A stretch of DNA of 64,000 bases from an uncultured Acidimicrobiales bacterium (GCA_958295925.1 CATQHL010000001.1:1933753-1997752), one strand, 5' to 3'; positions 18,826 through 26,120 are shown, counted from the stretch's first letter. Notes: a model not told the origin generated them from the letters alone. Translations and numbers: made by a program.

Positions 18826-19240
18826 GGTTGTGTTCGCCAGCATTCTCATAGCCAATCGAGGCGATATCGCCGTGCGCTTCATCCGCACCTGCCGCGATCT
18901 TGGAACCGAAGCCGTGGCTGTTTACTCTGAGGCCGACCGTGAGGCCATGCACGTGCTGCTCGCCTACGCCCTGGGAGGGCAGACCAGCGACTAGAGCTAC
19001 CTCAACGTGGACGCCGTATGCGAGGCAGTTGCGGCCTCAGGTGCCTAGGCCGTCCACCCTGGCTACGACTTCTTGAGCGAGATCGCCGACTTTGCGTCCG
19101 CAGTGGACGACTTAGGGGCGGTCTTTATCGGCCCGCCCCCAGCGGCCATCGCAATCATGGGGGACAAGCTTTCCGCTCGGCGGGCCGCCGAGCGGGCGGG
19201 GGTGCGCAGCGTCGCTGGCATTGCCGAGTTCGCCGGGAGG
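18826..19240 (+). pseudogene. Biotin carboxylase 5' fragment, array copy 3
   Basis: The longest broken copy. It starts with [18 protein letters not shown], in the same context (CTAGGGGTTGTGTTCGCC) as the intact gene, continues through EADREAMHV, and contains TAG at the TSAESY position and another TAG in the SGAQAV segment. It runs to the [16 protein letters not shown] segment, where it joins the 3' end of X4. Unlike copies 1 and 2 it retains GAG rather than TAG after RRAA, which lets the antisense X4 frame read on. The segment 18777-18825 is spacer. Confidence 0.85.
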
Positions 19241-20052
19241 GGGGCCAGCGTTCCGAAGTGTGATTCGAGAATTCCCTCGATCCTCGCGATGCGCTCAATG
19301 ACCTGGTAAATCAGGCGCGTGTTCTCGGTGACACCCTGCCTGACCTCTTCGATGCTCCGCGTGTTCGCCGCTATGGCCGCCGTGTTCGCCGCGATGGCTC
19401 TTGCGTTCGCTTCTATAGCCGCCGTGTTCGCCGCGATGGCCGCCGTGTTCGCTGCTATGGCCCTGGAGTTTTCGGCGACTCGTTCGCTCAACCTGTCGAC
19501 CCGTTCGCTCAGACCGTCGACCCGTTCGCTCAACCTGTCAACTCGGTCGCCCAGGCTGTCAACTCGGTCGCCCAGGCTGTCGATTTGGTCGCCCAGGCCG
19601 CCGATTTGGTCGCCCAGGCCGCCGACGCGGTCGTTTATCCCCCGTTGGAAGTTGGCGGACGAAGTGTAGGCAAGCGTGGCGAACACCCCAACTACAACGA
19701 TCATCGCCCCCAAGACGGCGTTCAGGGTGCCGTTCACGTTTCTCCCAGACCTGCTCTCGGAGCGAGCGGTTCCCGCTTCGCGAACCATCTGGACTGATGC
19801 CTCATCGAGGATTCGGGGCGAGGTCGTCTCCCCTTCGCCGTATTCGGCCCCGCCCTCGGGCAACCCGGCGACCTCGGCGACGCGCCGCTTGCCAAAGATT
19901 CCCGTCAAACGCCGGGTTCCCGCTAGTCGCCGGATTCCTCCCAGGTGAGCCGCGTGCCTCCCGAGGCTCTGGATTTTCACGACGAACGACCCATTGCCGC
20001 GACCTATGCGGGCGTCAGGCGGCCCACCGAACCAGGGGTAGCGGCCGTGCAT
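19063..20052 (-). CDS. X4: membrane coiled-coil protein with the longest coil
   Basis: A 329-aa paralog from ATG 20052. The membrane span is [18 protein letters not shown]. The coil has seven heptads before RVAENSR ([49 protein letters not shown]) and five AIAANT-type heptads after it. Because the CTAG stop seen in X2/X3 is absent, the frame continues for about 40 codons antisense to the carboxylase fragment. The upstream ATG 20142 is in frame, as in X1. It is divergent to the intact carboxylase gene with the promoters overlapping. Confidence 0.65.
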   Translation of the reverse strand: MHGRYPWFGGPPDARIGRGNGSFVVKIQSLGRHAAHLGGIRRLAGTRRLTGIFGKRRVAEVAGLPEGGAEYGEGETTSPRILDEASVQMVREAGTARSESRSGRNVNGTLNAVLGAMIVVVGVFATLAYTSSANFQRGINDRVGGLGDQIGGLGDQIDSLGDRVDSLGDRVDRLSERVDGLSERVDRLSERVAENSRAIAANTAAIAANTAAIEANARAIAANTAAIAANTRSIEEVRQGVTENTRLIYQVIERIARIEGILESHFGTLAPLPANSAMPATLRTPARSAARRAESLSPMIAMAAGGGPIKTAPKSSTADAKSAISLKKS

Positions 20053-20162
20053 CGTCTTAGGGAAGCGCAGGGGCTGGCCAGACTGGGCGCGCCGGCGCAC
20101 GCAGGGCGTGGGGGCCGCTGGCAAGCCCAGAGCAGGCAGCATCTAGAGAATTCATAATTGCC

Positions 20163-20168
20163 ATTATA
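20163..20168 (-). promoter_or_regulatory. Extended -10 (TGCTATAAT) of X4
   Basis: Conserved box, about 20 bp from the ATG at 20142. On the plus strand TTGCCA (20159-20164), then 16 bp, then CACAAT may serve the carboxylase direction, so the two promoters would overlap. Confidence 0.5.
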
Positions 20169-20206
20169 GCAGTTCTTAGCACAATGCAACATTGATTACG
20201 AAAATC

Positions 20207-20251
20207 ATGAAAACAATTGAAACTGTTAAAACATCGCAAAATGCGAACTAA
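20207..20251 (+). other. Fourteen-codon leader frame upstream of the biotin carboxylase gene
   Basis: ATG 20207 reads MKTIETVKTSQNAN then TAA. The first codons are conserved in units 2, 3 and 4. It could be a regulatory leader peptide or just the truncated relic of Z. The 284 bp between X4 and the carboxylase start contain only this, the divergent promoters and a degenerate repeat tract. Confidence 0.35.
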
Positions 20252-20426
20252 TCAGCCTCGACGCTCGTGCAAAGCCGTGCCCGTGAAGCCGCACGCCGTG
20301 CCTGTGCATCGACAGGCCTGTCGTCGCCGGTCGTGCCAGTGATGTCGCACGCCTGACCAGGAAGGCATTCCAGACCCCGAACCGCCGATCGCCCCAAACC
20401 GCATGCAATATGGCACGCTAGGGGTT

Positions 20427-22289
20427 GTGTTCGCCAGCATCCTCATAGCCAATCGGGGCGAGATTGCCGTGCGCATCATCCGCACCTGCCGCGATCTGGG
20501 CATCAAAGCCGTGGCTGTTTACTCAGAGGCCGACCGAGAGGCCATGCACGTGCGGCTCGCCGACGCCGCATACGCCCTGGGCGGGCAGACCAGCGCCGAG
20601 AGCTACCTAAACGTGGACGCCGTGTGCGGGGCCGTCGCAGCCTCAGGCGCCCAGGCCGTCCACCCGGGCTACGGCTTCTTGAGCGAGAACGCCGACTTTG
20701 CGTCCGCAGTGGCCGACGCAGGGGCGGTCTTTATCGGCCCGCCCCCAGCGGCCATCGCAATCATGGGAGACAAGCTTTCCGCTCGGCGAGCCGCCGAACG
20801 GGTGGGGGTGCGCAGCGTCCCAGGCATGACCGAGTTCGAGCAAACGCCCCCAGCCGCCCAACCCCCAGCCGCCCAACCACCCCCCGGCGCTGCGCAGCCC
20901 CCCACCCCCGACGACGTGAAGACCTTCGCAGCCCTGCACGGCTACCCGGTTGCAGTAAAGGCAGCCTACGGAGGGGGAGGGCGCGGCCTAAAGGTCGTCA
21001 ACACGCCGGAGGACATCCCCGAAGCCCTCGAATCCGCCCGCCGTGAGGCCCTTGCCTACTTCGGCCGCCCCGAGCTCTACCTCGAGCGCTACCTCACCAG
21101 CCCACGCCACGTCGAAGTCCAGATACTCGCCGACGCCCACGGCGGAATCATCTCCCTCGGCACCCGTGACTGCTCCTCCCAGCGCCGCCACCAGAAACTC
21201 ATAGAGGAGGCCCCGGCGCCCAGTATTCCGCCAGAGATCGCCGCAGCAATGGGCGAGGCGGCCGTGGCGGTGGCCAGGGGGTGCGGATACGTGAACGCCG
21301 GCACCGTGGAGATGCTCTATGAGAACGGCGAGTTCTTCTACCTCGAGATGAACACCCGCCTGCAGGTAGAGCACCCGGTAACCGAGATGGTCACCGGCCT
21401 CGACCTCGTGGCCGAGCAGATTCACATCGCCGCAGGCGAGCCGCTGCGCCTGCGGCAGTCCGACGTGCGGCTCAACGGCCACGCGATCGAGGTGCGCATT
21501 AACGCCGAGAACCCCGCAGGCGGCCGGTTCCTGCCCTCTCCAGGGACGATTTCCCGGCTCAGCCCCCCCGCCGGGCTGGGGACGAGATTCGACGCCGGCT
21601 ATGAATCTGGCGACGTTGTCAGCCCGCTCTACGACAACCTTCTGGGCAAGCTCGTCTGCTGGGCGCCCGACCGCCAAGCCGCCATCAGCCGCACTCTGCG
21701 GGCGCTGCGGGAGACGGTCGTCGAGGGCCTGCACACCACCATCCCCGCCCACGTGGCCATCCTCTCGCACCCCGACTTCCAGGCGGTGGGGCACTCCACC
21801 CGCTGGGTCTCCGAAGAGCTCGACCTCTCCCCGCTCGACTCAGGCGCTCAGACGGCGATGCCCGGCGCAGAGGGGAAGACGGCGACGCCCGACGCTGAAG
21901 CCGACAGGACAGGGGCGCGGGCAGAGGCGGTGCGCAGGGAGATTCAGGTCGAGGTCAACTCCAAGCTGTTCAAGGTCGCTTTCTGGGACACCGATGAGCC
22001 GCCTGCTGGCACGGCAGTTGCCTCGGCGTCGCCTCGCAGGTCGGCGAAGCAAGCCTCCGGGCTCTCCGCCCACGCAGGCGGGGAGGTGAGGTCGCCCATG
22101 CAAGGCACGGTCATAAAGGTGATGGTTTCCCAGGGAGAGGCGGTTGCGCGAGGACAGGCGCTCTTGATGATCGAGGCCATGAAAATGGAGAACTCGCTCA
22201 CCGCACCGCTCGACGGGACGGTCGAGTCGCTTTTCGTTGAAGTCGGCGAGTTGGTGGGCAGCGGAGACCTCCTCGCTGTGGTCGCCTAG
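20427..22289 (+). CDS. accA: Acetyl/propionyl-CoA carboxylase alpha subunit (biotin carboxylase + BCCP)
   Basis: Carboxylates its own biotin using ATP and bicarbonate for transfer to acyl-CoA by a beta subunit not in this window. Here accA is used in the actinobacterial sense. About 620 aa. Order: biotin carboxylase N-domain ([23 protein letters not shown]), ATP-grasp (KAAYGGGGRGLKVV, EMNTRLQVEHPVTEMVTG), and a C-terminal biotinyl domain with EAMKMENSLTAP, where the lysine is biotinylated. GTG 20427 matches the family start; ATG 20403 would add eight unconserved residues. Oddity: a Pro/Ala/Gln-rich insert (QPPAAQPP type, about 20 residues) separates the N-domain from ATP-grasp exactly where the duplicated fragments end. 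Confidence 0.93.
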   Translation: MFASILIANRGEIAVRIIRTCRDLGIKAVAVYSEADREAMHVRLADAAYALGGQTSAESYLNVDAVCGAVAASGAQAVHPGYGFLSENADFASAVADAGAVFIGPPPAAIAIMGDKLSARRAAERVGVRSVPGMTEFEQTPPAAQPPAAQPPPGAAQPPTPDDVKTFAALHGYPVAVKAAYGGGGRGLKVVNTPEDIPEALESARREALAYFGRPELYLERYLTSPRHVEVQILADAHGGIISLGTRDCSSQRRHQKLIEEAPAPSIPPEIAAAMGEAAVAVARGCGYVNAGTVEMLYENGEFFYLEMNTRLQVEHPVTEMVTGLDLVAEQIHIAAGEPLRLRQSDVRLNGHAIEVRINAENPAGGRFLPSPGTISRLSPPAGLGTRFDAGYESGDVVSPLYDNLLGKLVCWAPDRQAAISRTLRALRETVVEGLHTTIPAHVAILSHPDFQAVGHSTRWVSEELDLSPLDSGAQTAMPGAEGKTATPDAEADRTGARAEAVRREIQVEVNSKLFKVAFWDTDEPPAGTAVASASPRRSAKQASGLSAHAGGEVRSPMQGTVIKVMVSQGEAVARGQALLMIEAMKMENSLTAPLDGTVESLFVEVGELVGSGDLLAVVA

Positions 22290-22371
22290 CGGGAATTTCC
22301 TGGCAGGGGGGCGTCTTCCAATTCCGCCGAAAATGGTTGCGCGCACGGGGGCGGCATGGTAAGCTTGCTTA

Positions 22372-22403
22372 AGTTCGTATGCTTAACACGCAGTTCGTAT
22401 GCT
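22372..22403. promoter_or_regulatory. Paired 12-bp motif upstream of the prepilin cluster
   Basis: AGTTCGTATGCT occurs at 22372-22383 and 22392-22403, exactly 20 bp apart, about 85 bp before the first prepilin start. The second copy is followed by CGATACG and the first by TAACACG, suggesting a longer degenerate element. It is a good operator candidate for the cluster; the binding factor is unknown. Confidence 0.4.
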
Positions 22404-22487
22404 CGATACGCCCGGCGAGGGTTTCAGCGGCGAGGGGTTTCGGCTGTGTGGTTGAGCAAGCGGGCATGAGCCCAAAGAAATTCTCCA

Positions 22488-23033
22488 GTGAGGTATGCAA
22501 GCAGAATGATGCGTCTAAATAGACTCGCAGAAAGTGCCCGGCGCGCTGAGCGGGCGGCAACATCCGACCAGCGAGGCCTGTCCACGCTGGAGTGGATTCT
22601 GCTCGTGGCCGCAGTTGGCGGCCTCGCGACCCTGGGAATAGTCGTTGTTCGAGGTGCCGCCACCAGTGCGGGAGACGATGTCAGCGCAGACACTGACAGG
22701 CTCATAGCCGAGGCCGAAGCCGACGCAGTAGCAGTTCTGCGGGCCACTAACAAGGTATTCGGTGATGCAGTTACTAGATCCGATAAGGCACCAAATGGCA
22801 GCAATCTGGTAAGGCAGTTTTGTGGCCGTGCGGGTTTTAAAGAATGGAAGGCTGCGATGTCCAAGTGGAGCAGCACTTTTGTGTTCAGGTACAGCAAAGA
22901 TTACGATAAAGACGGAGAAATAGATGCATACACCGATGCTAGAGATTCCACTAATCCGCCAAACGATTATTTGGGTGATAATATAATAGATAGTAACGAC
23001 GGCTACTGTAGAGCTTTTCCAATTGTTTCTTGA
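22488..23033 (+). CDS. Prepilin-like protein 1 with class III signal
   Basis: A 181-aa secreted/pilin-like protein. A 30-residue basic leader ends in G30, followed by LSTLEWILLVAAVGGLATLG: prepilin-peptidase cleavage after Gly gives mature Glu at +5, the Flp/class-III signature. The C-terminal domain contains KWSSTFVF, a DKDG-x-x-D calcium-loop-like motif (YDKDGEIDAY) and two cysteines, the last in GYCRAFPIVS. The 5' half is GC-rich while the last 300 bp are AT-rich. Start GTG 22488; ATG 22506 is possible. First of four different prepilins in tandem. The stop overlaps a TTG of the next frame. Confidence 0.7.
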   Translation: MRYASRMMRLNRLAESARRAERAATSDQRGLSTLEWILLVAAVGGLATLGIVVVRGAATSAGDDVSADTDRLIAEAEADAVAVLRATNKVFGDAVTRSDKAPNGSNLVRQFCGRAGFKEWKAAMSKWSSTFVFRYSKDYDKDGEIDAYTDARDSTNPPNDYLGDNIIDSNDGYCRAFPIVS

Positions 23034-23074
23034 TCAATTCAATTATTATCATCAAAGAAAATTTTGGTATAGTT

Positions 23075-23806
23075 ATGACTAGTTTAATGAATGCTTGTAA
23101 GAAAGTGAAATTTATTCTGCAAGACTTTTTTGGAGATCAAGAGAGTGGGCTTTCTACTCTAGAGTGGATTCTCTTGGTAGCAGCAGTAGGAGGATTGGCG
23201 ACTATAGGCATAATAGTTGTAAGGGGCTCATTGAGTGATTCAGACGACAGAGTTCAATCAAATGCAGAGTTAACAGGGGTCGAAGGTGAAATACGAACTC
23301 TGCAGGGTGGATTAGACAACATTATGCAAGGTATTGTACAGTCTGGAAGAGGAATTAAAGTTAACGATGCTTTCAGATTAAAAGTATGTGCATCACCGGA
23401 TGCAATACCGGATAAAATACCGGGTACAACACCGGGTACAACTGTTACCCTGCATCGGACTTTATTAGGTGCGCGGGATGAAATGAAAGAGTTGCAGTCA
23501 GGTTATGTAGGGGCGTTTGAATTTGTTCCTGTAAGAGTCGCTACTAGTGACGAGCCTGAATTTACCGATGACTTGCATCAGTATATAGCACTTAGCGGAT
23601 CGTATCAAATTAGTTGGTGCCGTGCACGGAGTTTGGCAACAGGCCAATGTGGGTCCATTGCATCCGAGGAGCCGACTGATGCTTCTGTTAATACTGGTTA
23701 TCTTGACAGAAGTAATATGAGAGTGAGAGGCGGTAGCGGTACAGAATTTGCTCCTATACCGTCAATATATAGGTCATCTCAGGATGTTTGTAAAGGTCGA
23801 GTGTAG
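23075..23806 (+). CDS. Prepilin-like protein 2, low GC
   Basis: A 243-aa protein whose leader ends at G25 before LSTLEWILLVAAVGGLATIG, almost identical in the hydrophobic segment to protein 1. The rest is unrelated in length: a coil-forming region (VEGEIRTLQGGLDNIMQ), a PGTTPGTT repeat encoded by ACCGGGTACAAC duplications, and four scattered cysteines including SWCRA and DVCKGRV. Base composition is near 42% GC, far below the neighbours, with Ile/Asn/Lys codons ending in A or T. I chose ATG 23075; TTG 23030 would extend upstream. It probably has foreign origin with the signal segment maintained. Confidence 0.65.
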   Translation: MTSLMNACKKVKFILQDFFGDQESGLSTLEWILLVAAVGGLATIGIIVVRGSLSDSDDRVQSNAELTGVEGEIRTLQGGLDNIMQGIVQSGRGIKVNDAFRLKVCASPDAIPDKIPGTTPGTTVTLHRTLLGARDEMKELQSGYVGAFEFVPVRVATSDEPEFTDDLHQYIALSGSYQISWCRARSLATGQCGSIASEEPTDASVNTGYLDRSNMRVRGGSGTEFAPIPSIYRSSQDVCKGRV

Positions 23807-23812
23807 CTTGAC

Positions 23813-24184
23813 TTGAAGAGTGGTTGGTTGGGTTCAGGCTGTTCAGAGGACGGCCTCACAGCCTTGGAGTGGATATTTCTTGTGGTGGCCATTGTCGGCT
23901 GGGGCGCTCTTGGCACATATTTGGTGGTGAACGCCCTCAGGGAGTCGGACGCCGAGCAGTCCAATGCTTTGGCGGAGGTCGATCGCTTGCTGGCGTCGGC
24001 GGAGATCGACGCGCGTGAGGCTGGAGCCGACTTTGAGAGCTGCACGTTGGAGGAGTCATTCTGGGTGCAGAAGTGGGCAGGCACGTTCCTCTTCGGCTGG
24101 AGCCTTGACCTTGACAAAGACGGCGTGAACGACGTTTCCGAGTTGGGGGAAGGCTATTGCAGGGCGTTCCTGGTCACGTCGTGA
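23813..24184 (+). CDS. Prepilin-like protein 3
   Basis: Short form, 123 aa. A 14-residue leader ends in DG before LTALEWIFLVVAIVGWGALG, keeping Glu at +5. The C-terminal domain closely parallels protein 1: cysteine in ESCTLEE, then VQKWAGTFLFGWS, a DLDKDGVNDVSE calcium-loop-like motif, and GYCRAFLVTS at the end. This makes proteins 1 and 3 clear paralogs beyond the signal. The start TTG 23813 follows the previous stop by 6 bp. High GC again. Confidence 0.65.
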   Translation: MKSGWLGSGCSEDGLTALEWIFLVVAIVGWGALGTYLVVNALRESDAEQSNALAEVDRLLASAEIDAREAGADFESCTLEESFWVQKWAGTFLFGWSLDLDKDGVNDVSELGEGYCRAFLVTS

Positions 24185-24313
24185 GCGCCCCCTGTTCGTC
24201 ATTCATCCAAAGGTCGGTTGCCCCTCCAATGTCCGCTGCAAGGCTTTGGAGCGCTGTTACGCCTTGGCAGCACCGATTAACACTGTGAGTTCAACGACCT
24301 AAAGGAGCTGGAA

Positions 24314-24799
24314 GTGATTCCGATTTCGTTTGTCTTAATTGGTTCGGCGCTGGTTGCGGTGGTCGGTTTGGGGGCGCTCGGCTTCTTAAGGGCATCACGC
24401 ACCCCCGCTGACCGCAAAGAGGCCGCAGAGCGGGGTCTCAGCACCCTTGAGTGGATTCTGCTGGTGGCGGCAGTGGGTGGCATCGCCACGCTGGGTGTGC
24501 TGATTGCGCGTCGCGCATTCGAGGAGGCGGGCGAGGAGACAGAGGGCCAGGAGCGTCAGATGCTTGAACTGGCCACTGCAGAGGCAGAGATACTTATGAA
24601 GGGAATGAAATCTTACAGCCTGGCTAGACAGCAGGGTGCCTGCACTACGAAAGAAGGCTCCAAATTGGAGCTGTGGTCAGGGATGTTCATCTTCATCTTC
24701 ACTCCGGGTGCTGCGAGTGATGACATATCCACCCCGGACATTGACGAAAAAGTTCCTCTCTGCGTCCCGCGTGTACCCAACCGAGCGTTGAGTTCCTGA
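24314..24799 (+). CDS. Prepilin-like protein 4 with a membrane-spanning leader
   Basis: A 161-aa protein from GTG 24314, preceded by AAAGGAG at 6-nt spacing. Unusually, a complete hydrophobic segment (IPISFVLIGSALVAVVGLGALGFL) comes first, then a charged stretch ending in G41 before LSTLEWILLVAAVGGIATLG. The leader is thus about 41 residues and crosses the membrane itself. The C-terminal part echoes proteins 1 and 3: GACTTKEG, ELWSGMFIFIF, an Asp-rich stretch and a late LCVPR cysteine. The stop is followed by a perfect 14-bp tandem duplication (24800-24827). Confidence 0.65.
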   Translation: MIPISFVLIGSALVAVVGLGALGFLRASRTPADRKEAAERGLSTLEWILLVAAVGGIATLGVLIARRAFEEAGEETEGQERQMLELATAEAEILMKGMKSYSLARQQGACTTKEGSKLELWSGMFIFIFTPGAASDDISTPDIDEKVPLCVPRVPNRALSS

Positions 24800-24912
24800 C
24801 GCTGTTGACGGCGCGCTGTTGACGGCGCTGCGTCGAGTGGCTGGCCGTGCCTTTAGACCAGTTTGAGATATTCTAGTATTTTTCACTGATTATTTCAGAT
24901 TCTTGCCGGTGG

Positions 24913-24940
24913 TTGCTTTTCGGCAATCGGCGTGTATAAT
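24913..24940 (+). promoter_or_regulatory. Sigma70-type promoter for the coiled-coil gene
   Basis: TTGCTT (24913-24918), 16-bp spacer, TATAAT (24935-24940). It is the only strong match in the 240-bp gap between prepilin 4 and the gene at 25040. The expected start of transcription is near 24947, leaving a leader of about 90 nt. Confidence 0.55.
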
Positions 24941-25039
24941 GCTGTGTGGGTGCGAGGCGTCGGCAGGTTTCGTTGCATCGGGGACGTTGCTGGAGGCTTC
25001 GCCGAGTGAAGCCAGAGGACGAACTTTTGGGGGAAGGAA

Positions 25040-26020
25040 ATGAACACAGGCGATTTCATCACAATCTTCAGCAACCTCGGCGCAATAGTCGCCGTCACGT
25101 TCTTCTTTTACAGGGACTTGAAGGGCCGCATCAACGACCACCGCTCCGAGACCAGAAAAATGGAGACCGGCCTGCAGTCTGAGATCAATGGCTTACGGTC
25201 TGATCTGAAGGATGTGGAGGGCAGCCTGCGGTCCGAGATCAATGGCGTGCGTTCTGAGATGCAGGCTATGGGGGACGGCTTGCGGTCCGATCAAAAGGCC
25301 GCGGAGGGCGGCCTGCGGTCTGAGATCAATGGCTTGCGGTCTGATCTGAAGGATGTGGAGGGCGGCCTGCGGTCTGATTTCAAAGTCTTGCGTTCTGAGA
25401 TGCAGGCTATGGGGGATGGCTTGCGGACCGATCAAAAGGCCGCGGAGGGCAGTCTGCGGTCTGAGATCAATGGCCTGCGGTCCGATCAAAAGGCCGCGGA
25501 GGGCAGTCTGCGGTCTGATTTCAAAGTCTTGCGTTCTGAGATGCACGCTATGGGGGACGGCTTGCGTTCTGATTTCAATGGCCTGCGGTCTGGTCTTAGT
25601 GGGGCGGAATCGGGTCTGCGGGCTGATCTGAAGGAGGCGGAGTCGGGCTTGCGTTCTGATCTGAAGGAGGCGGAGTCCGGTCTGAGGGCTGATCTGAAGG
25701 AGGCAGAATCGGGCCTGCGTTCTGATCTTGTCTCTATCAGCAAAACCCAGATTGAGCAGGGTAAAACCCTCACGAATCTGGTAACGCTGGTGGATGTGAA
25801 CACGAAGGCTATTACCGCGAACACGAAGGCGATTGTAAAGAACACTTGCGCAATCGTTGAGCTGCGTGGGTGGTTGTTCAGAGATAGGGGAGAGTTACTA
25901 ACCGAAGACACTGAAGAGAGTGGCGATGATCCGTCCAACAACGAACTCGGGCCGTCTATCAGCTCGCCTGCGGATGCAAATACGGTGATGGAGTCACAAG
26001 AGTCGGCAATGATCGACTAG
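25040..26020 (+). CDS. Membrane-anchored long coiled-coil protein with 7/11-residue repeats
   Basis: A 326-aa protein. An N-terminal membrane segment (FSNLGAIVAVTFFFY) is followed by an unbroken helix built from 7-residue units (LRSEING, LRSDFKV) and 11-residue units (LRSDLKDVEGS, LRSEMQAMGDG, LRSDQKAAEGG, LRADLKEAESG), some 19 units in all. Mixed 7/11 phasing predicts a coil with shifting supercoil handedness. After the repeats comes VDVNTKAITANTKAIVKNT, which echoes the AIAANT heptads of the X family. The tail is Ser/Asp-rich and disordered. ATG 25040 has GGAAGGAA just upstream. Function unknown; a spacer, tether or sieve role is speculation. Confidence 0.75.
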   Translation: MNTGDFITIFSNLGAIVAVTFFFYRDLKGRINDHRSETRKMETGLQSEINGLRSDLKDVEGSLRSEINGVRSEMQAMGDGLRSDQKAAEGGLRSEINGLRSDLKDVEGGLRSDFKVLRSEMQAMGDGLRTDQKAAEGSLRSEINGLRSDQKAAEGSLRSDFKVLRSEMHAMGDGLRSDFNGLRSGLSGAESGLRADLKEAESGLRSDLKEAESGLRADLKEAESGLRSDLVSISKTQIEQGKTLTNLVTLVDVNTKAITANTKAIVKNTCAIVELRGWLFRDRGELLTEDTEESGDDPSNNELGPSISSPADANTVMESQESAMID

Positions 26021-26120
26021 GTGACAGGAAAAATTTGGAGGGACAGGCTCGCTGAGCCGTACGAGCCTGTAATAGCGGATAGGGCGCGGCAGGAAGCTGG
26101 AGTCGTAGACTTGTGCCCGT

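Larger units (their letters stand above)
14977..20830. repeat. Four-unit tandem array: gene X plus 5' fragment of the biotin carboxylase gene
   Basis: Each unit consists of a minus-strand coiled-coil gene (X), a shared AT-rich divergent promoter region with a conserved TATAAT, a short MKTIET-type leader frame, and the first part of the plus-strand biotin carboxylase gene. Approximate units are 14977-16196, 16195-17456, 17455-19200 and 19201-20830. Only the last carboxylase copy is intact. At the three internal joints carboxylase sequence equivalent to codons 128-137 runs straight into the 3' end of the next X gene. Unit length differs because of internal 21-bp repeats and deletions. Confidence 0.85.

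Noticed and set aside
15890..19240. Carboxylase fragments as additional functional biotin carboxylases
   Set aside because: They contain in-frame stops, deletions and only the N-domain, and end at the duplication joint.
14977..20830. Array as an insertion sequence or transposon series
   Set aside because: No transposase, terminal inverted repeats or target-site duplications; the joints are explained by homology between X and carboxylase sequence.
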